Shown in pieces: positions 60,972 to 64,000 of a stretch of 64,000 nt of DNA (positions are counted from its first letter, which is position 1; every line of letters begins with the position of its first letter). The notes below the pieces were generated by a model. The model had not been told where the DNA came from. It ran no database searches and saw only the letters and a program-made list of their open reading frames with translations. The DNA is taken from positions 7,263-71,262 of the forward strand of contig CAYPQM010000007.1 in assembly GCA_964412845.1 (NCBI GenBank), read 5' to 3'. The DNA is from JAWWPY01 sp964412845 (lineage in GTDB: Bacteria > Actinomycetota > Actinomycetes > Streptosporangiales > Streptosporangiaceae). Both the position numbers and the translations under genes were made by a program.

Positions 60972-62764
60972 CTGGCCGGGACGACGATCCGGTACTCGTG
61001 GATCTTGCGGTAGATCGTGGCCCGGGACATGCCCAGCGACTTGGCCGCCTTGACCTTGTTGCCCTCATGATCGAGCAGGCTCTGCACGATGGCGTCGCGC
61101 TCCATCGATTCCAGCGGGCTGAGCAGCCGGCGGCTGACCGTCCAGCATTCCGGCGGCAGGTCGTTCGGGTGGATCGTGCCGGTCCGGCGGTGCTGGACAA
61201 CCTGCTTGAGTATCTGCCAGAGCTGCTCGGTGTTGCCCGGCCAGCTCGACCGCAGCAGAAGCTGCATCGCCTCGGGCGAGCAGGTCAGCCTGCCCCCCCG
61301 GTTGAGCTTGGCGAGGAAGAACGGCACGAGCTCGTGCAGGTCCTCGCTGTGGTGGCGGAGCGGGGGAAGCTCCACGGTGCTCGGGAAGGACCGCAGCAAC
61401 TCGGCGAGATCCCCGCTGATCTGCCCCTGTGCCTCGCTCAGGGTGACCGCGACCCACAGCGAGCGCTGCTTGCCCGCGGCCAGCGCCTCCTGCAGCGCTG
61501 TCGACAATGCGTCGAGCCGCCGGATCTTGAGCCGGTCCACGTGCCTGACCACCAGGTCGCCCTCGCCGTCGAGCAGCTCACGGCGGACTTGGTCCGGCCA
61601 GTCGGGGTCGCCGGCGTCGGCCGCGTCCAGCACCTGGAAATGCCGGGCCGGATTGCGCCGCTGGTGCACCGCCCGGATCAGGGCCAGCTTGCCGACCCCG
61701 CGTTCCCCGCCGAGCGCGAGCCACTCGGAGGAGGCGTAGACCGCATCCACCTGATGGCAGCCGCGCAGCCACAGCGGCCCGGTGCCGACCAGGCCGGGCA
61801 GGAACATCCTGGTCTGCGGCACGGCGTCGGCGGACTGCCGGGCGCCGTAGTCCATCAGCTTCACGTGCACGACGCCGCCGGCCGGGCGGCCTTCGCGACC
61901 GACCGGGCGGCAGTTCAGCCGCGCCTTGATGCCCGTGGGCAAGTCCACCGTGACCGTGCCGGTCTGGCGGCTGGCCAGCGCGTCCGCTGCCTGCCCGAGC
62001 AGCACGACCTGGTCACTTGGATCCAGCACATGCCGGGCATAGTCGTTCATCATCACGACGTCGTTGTTGAGCGCCAGCACGATCCCGGCGGTCCGCTTGC
62101 AGGCGCGCAGGTACTCCGACAGCAACTCGAACTCCCGCGCGCTGCTGTCGGTCAGCAGGGCCTGGGTGATCTGGTCCGCGGTGGTCTTGGCCAGCGCGAT
62201 CAGCAACGGGTCGGCGTCCTTGCGCCAGCAGGTCAGGTCCACGGCACCGATCGTCTTGCCAGACGTCGGGTGATGGATCGGCACCCCGGCGCAGGCGAGG
62301 TCTTCGAGGTTCTCGGCGTAATGCTCGTGGCCGAACACGTGCATCGGCCGGCCACCCTCCAGCGCAGTGCCGATCCCGTTGGTGCCGACGAACTCCTCCG
62401 CATAGCTGAAACCGGGAGCAAGCTGCACGCCATCGAGGTGCCGCTCAAGATCGCGATCCCCGGTCAGCCGGACCAGGACCACGCCTGCGGCATCGGTCAG
62501 GATGACGCTGATCGGCTGGCCGTCCAGGTTGTCCCGCAGGTTCCGCAGCACCGGCAGGGCGTTACGGGTCAGCGGTGTGTCGAGGTTGGGATCGCGGATG
62601 TAGTTGAGCTCGATATGGTCGGCGGCCACGTTCCAGTGCCGGGAGCGCCACCAGGAGGCCAGGATGGTATCGCGCACCTGGTTAGGCTCGAAGGAGTCGG
62701 CGGTGAGGAACCGCTCCCGGGTCTTGGCTAGCCTGTCGCCGTCCGTCACTTGGGGTCGGGGCAT
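60968..62764 (-). CDS. AcoR/MimR-type Fis-family activator lacking the sigma-54 contact motif
   Basis: The start at ATG 62764 has AAGGAGG five bases upstream. The 598-residue protein has an N-terminal GAF region (FVGTNGIGTALEGGRPMHVF, HPTSGKTIGAVDLTCWR) and a middle domain related to bacterial enhancer-binding AAA modules. The Walker A there is altered (GGERGVGKLALIRA) and no GAFTGA loop is present. A C-terminal Fis helix-turn-helix (GNKVKAAKSLGMSRATIYRK) follows. This layout is that of actinobacterial MimR-like activators of binuclear iron monooxygenases, and the prmA-like gene lies divergently downstream. Confidence 0.92.
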   Translation of the reverse strand: MPRPQVTDGDRLAKTRERFLTADSFEPNQVRDTILASWWRSRHWNVAADHIELNYIRDPNLDTPLTRNALPVLRNLRDNLDGQPISVILTDAAGVVLVRLTGDRDLERHLDGVQLAPGFSYAEEFVGTNGIGTALEGGRPMHVFGHEHYAENLEDLACAGVPIHHPTSGKTIGAVDLTCWRKDADPLLIALAKTTADQITQALLTDSSAREFELLSEYLRACKRTAGIVLALNNDVVMMNDYARHVLDPSDQVVLLGQAADALASRQTGTVTVDLPTGIKARLNCRPVGREGRPAGGVVHVKLMDYGARQSADAVPQTRMFLPGLVGTGPLWLRGCHQVDAVYASSEWLALGGERGVGKLALIRAVHQRRNPARHFQVLDAADAGDPDWPDQVRRELLDGEGDLVVRHVDRLKIRRLDALSTALQEALAAGKQRSLWVAVTLSEAQGQISGDLAELLRSFPSTVELPPLRHHSEDLHELVPFFLAKLNRGGRLTCSPEAMQLLLRSSWPGNTEQLWQILKQVVQHRRTGTIHPNDLPPECWTVSRRLLSPLESMERDAIVQSLLDHEGNKVKAAKSLGMSRATIYRKIHEYRIVVPAS

Positions 62765-62861
62765 GGCGCCTCCTTCTACCGCTCGAAGGCGACCCTGCCT
62801 GCGAGTTTGGGTTGGAGGTTGCGTCCTGTCTCCCAAGATAAGCCCGGCTTTCCCCAGACGT

Positions 62862-62876
62862 GTCTCATGTTGAGAC
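62862..62876. promoter_or_regulatory. Palindromic site 1, GTCTCA-TGT-TGAGAC
   Basis: A perfect 6-bp inverted repeat around TGT, located 98 bp from the regulator start and 70 bp from the 82-residue gene start. The same sequence recurs upstream of the monooxygenase gene, so it is a likely operator for the Fis-type regulator. Confidence 0.75.
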
Positions 62877-62945
62877 CAATAATTTGCGCCAGTAGTCATT
62901 TGATGCCCACACGTGAGCTCGCCGCAAACCGCTGGGAGGCGCCCG

Positions 62946-63194
62946 ATGGACCGGCCAGGTGAATCGCCGGACGAAACCTACAACCCGTGGAGTGTCGTCA
63001 ACCTGGTGTTCCATCATCTGGCGGAGGAGGGCCTGCACCCCGTGCTGGGGGAGTCAGGCGACCCAGGCGGGCCGGCCGCGGAATTGCTGCGAGCGCTGGG
63101 GATCCAGCCTGCGCCGGAAGGTAACCGGCAGGTCTCCCGGGATGTTCAGGACCAGCTCGCCCAGATCCGGGCGGCCGTATTCGGCGAGAGCTGA
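62946..63194 (+). CDS. Small protein encoded between regulator and monooxygenase
   Basis: The 82-residue protein starts at ATG 62946 after GGGAGG. It reads MDRPGESPDETYNPWSVVNL, then FHHLAEEGLHPVLGE and SRDVQDQLAQIRAAVF: helical, acidic, without Cys or membrane segments. I believe similar small proteins occur in other actinobacteria but cannot name a family. Position between two copies of the palindrome suggests that it belongs to the monooxygenase regulon, perhaps as an accessory factor. Confidence 0.7.
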   Translation: MDRPGESPDETYNPWSVVNLVFHHLAEEGLHPVLGESGDPGGPAAELLRALGIQPAPEGNRQVSRDVQDQLAQIRAAVFGES

Positions 63195-63546
63195 CCGACG
63201 GCCATCCGTCGCGCCGGATGACCGGTAGCTGACCCCAGGCGTCCGTTGCGGCGGATAACCCACATCTGATTACCTGCCCCGTTTCGGCCCAGCGGCCGCG
63301 CCCGCCGGGTCGATGGCTCATCCCTGCCCAGGTAGGCGGCCTGCGCGCAATGACCCGGCAAAACCACGCCCTGTCTCATGTTGAGAGCTCAATCCGGGCC
63401 GCGACAGGTTGTGATGCAGCACAGGAGGACTTTTAGGGCGCATCAACCGACGCGCCCCCGGCGAGGTGAGGCACCCGCGCCGGGTACGACGATCCAGGCC
63501 GCAATGAGGCTGTCTCAGCCGACCCAACGAAGGGCAAGGGGTGACT
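63195..63546. promoter_or_regulatory. 352-bp leader of the diiron monooxygenase operon
   Basis: No gene is apparent. It holds palindromic site 2 (63373-63387), a GTCTCA half-site near 63510, an isolated AGGAGG at about 63424 without a start, and AAGGGGTGA just before ATG 63547. No sigma-54 -24/-12 element was recognised, in keeping with a sigma-70-type activator system. Confidence 0.6.
63373..63387. promoter_or_regulatory. Palindromic site 2, GTCTCA-TGT-TGAGAG
   Basis: Same core as site 1 with one mismatch at the outer base. It lies 160 bp upstream of the monooxygenase start, an upstream-activator distance. Confidence 0.7.
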
Positions 63547-64000
63547 ATGAGTCGCCAGAGTGTGGCTAAGGCCCACCAGAAGATCCAGGAACTCTCCTGG
63601 GAGCCGCTGTACCACGAGCCGGTGTCGCAGTACGGAACGGACTACACGTTCCAGAAGGCGGCCAAGAAGGACCCGCTCAAGCAGGTCCTGCGGTCCTACT
63701 TCCCGATGCAGGAAGAGAAGGACCACCGGGTCTACGGTGCCTCGGACGGCGCCATCCGCGGCAACATGTTCCGCCAGGTACAGGAGCGCTGGCTGGAGTG
63801 GCAGAAGCTGTTCCTGAGCATCATCCCGTTGCCGGAGATCTCGGCCGCGCGGGCCATGCCACTGCTGTTCCGCACGGTCCCGAACCCCGAGCTGCACAAC
63901 GGCCAGGCGATCCAGATGATCGACGAGGTCCGGCACTCGACGATTCAGCAGAACCTCAAGCGCCTGTACATGAACAACTACATCGACCCGGCCGGCTTCA
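63547..64000 (+). CDS. prmA: Propane 2-monooxygenase-type hydroxylase large subunit (truncated by window end)
   Basis: The first 151 residues are present and the frame is still open at the edge. Recognisable blocks are GTDYTFQKAAKKDPLKQVLR, SYFPMQEEKDHRVYGASDGA, RGNMFRQVQERWLEWQKLFL and PEISAARAMP. The diiron ligands visible so far are Glu97, Glu127 and His130 (DEVRHS). This is the alpha subunit of PrmA/MimA-type soluble diiron monooxygenases, which hydroxylate propane, acetone, phenol and related compounds. The reductase, beta and coupling proteins should follow outside the window. Confidence 0.93.
   Translation, partial: MSRQSVAKAHQKIQELSWEPLYHEPVSQYGTDYTFQKAAKKDPLKQVLRSYFPMQEEKDHRVYGASDGAIRGNMFRQVQERWLEWQKLFLSIIPLPEISAARAMPLLFRTVPNPELHNGQAIQMIDEVRHSTIQQNLKRLYMNNYIDPAGF

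Overview
The window is high-GC, gene-dense DNA with strongly GC-biased third codon positions. It carries WhiB, SigB- and SigR-like sigma factors, DUF397/XRE-DUF5753, DUF5302, DUF6458 and MEDS-ATPase families. Together these point to a chromosomal segment of a filamentous-type Actinomycetota (Streptosporangiales/Frankiales-like by impression; genus not determinable here). I saw no tRNA, rRNA, CRISPR array, prophage or intact insertion sequence.

Layout. 1-1116 is the 3' part of a TPR regulator. 1061-7399 (minus) holds phosphoketolase plus acetate kinase, then an Mg2+ P-type ATPase. 7631-9339 is a DNA-alkylation repair island: two methylguanine methyltransferases around a small sigma factor. 9340-10412 is gene-poor. 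10413-14023 holds a secreted GH51 arabinofuranosidase and a membrane-anchored protein. 13964-16135 (minus) holds a glycosyltransferase and a CDF metal transporter. 16315-19564 is a partner-switching/SigB locus. 19908-22948 is a four-gene operon (acyl-CoA dehydrogenase-like, PIG-L deacetylase, NodS-like methyltransferase, GT2) that looks like an unassigned glycan or lipid pathway. 23111-27346 holds a MarR copy, WhiB, and a coupled phosphatase / histidine kinase / response regulator operon. 27362-33339 holds NDH-2 followed by an Mbh-type Na+/H+ antiporter module. 33326-36943 (minus) holds membrane proteins and an orphan SigR-like sigma factor. 37258-39719 holds DUF6328, a small acidic protein, an ATP-dependent DNA ligase and a PAP2 phosphatase. 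39679-41839 is a WhiJ-like triad. 41909-49594 is a run of single enzymes and regulators. 49594-50837 is an ECF sigma factor flanked by two Pro-rich PSPV membrane proteins. 50674-57000 holds DUF4231, a methyltransferase, a GH3 glucosidase, an aldo-keto reductase relic and a large ANTAR-GAF-PAS-PP2C protein. 57159-60137 is a soluble HAMP-array hybrid kinase. 60968-64000 is an AcoR/MimR-type activator, a small conserved-looking gene and the start of a propane-type diiron monooxygenase.

The unifying theme is stress and signal integration. Two PP2C phosphatases, two HATPase anti-sigma-type proteins, a STAS protein, four sigma factors, WhiB and three histidine kinase/response-regulator proteins sit among bioenergetic genes (phosphoketolase, NDH-2, antiporter) and repair genes (MGMT, ligase). 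The most notable observations are: the NodS/PIG-L/GT2/ACAD operon; a perfect 395-bp duplication of a MarR gene placed beside two stress loci; a STAS/kinase pair in which both partners have lost their signature residues; and twin palindromes around the monooxygenase promoter region. All function calls come from reading motifs by eye; no database search was run.
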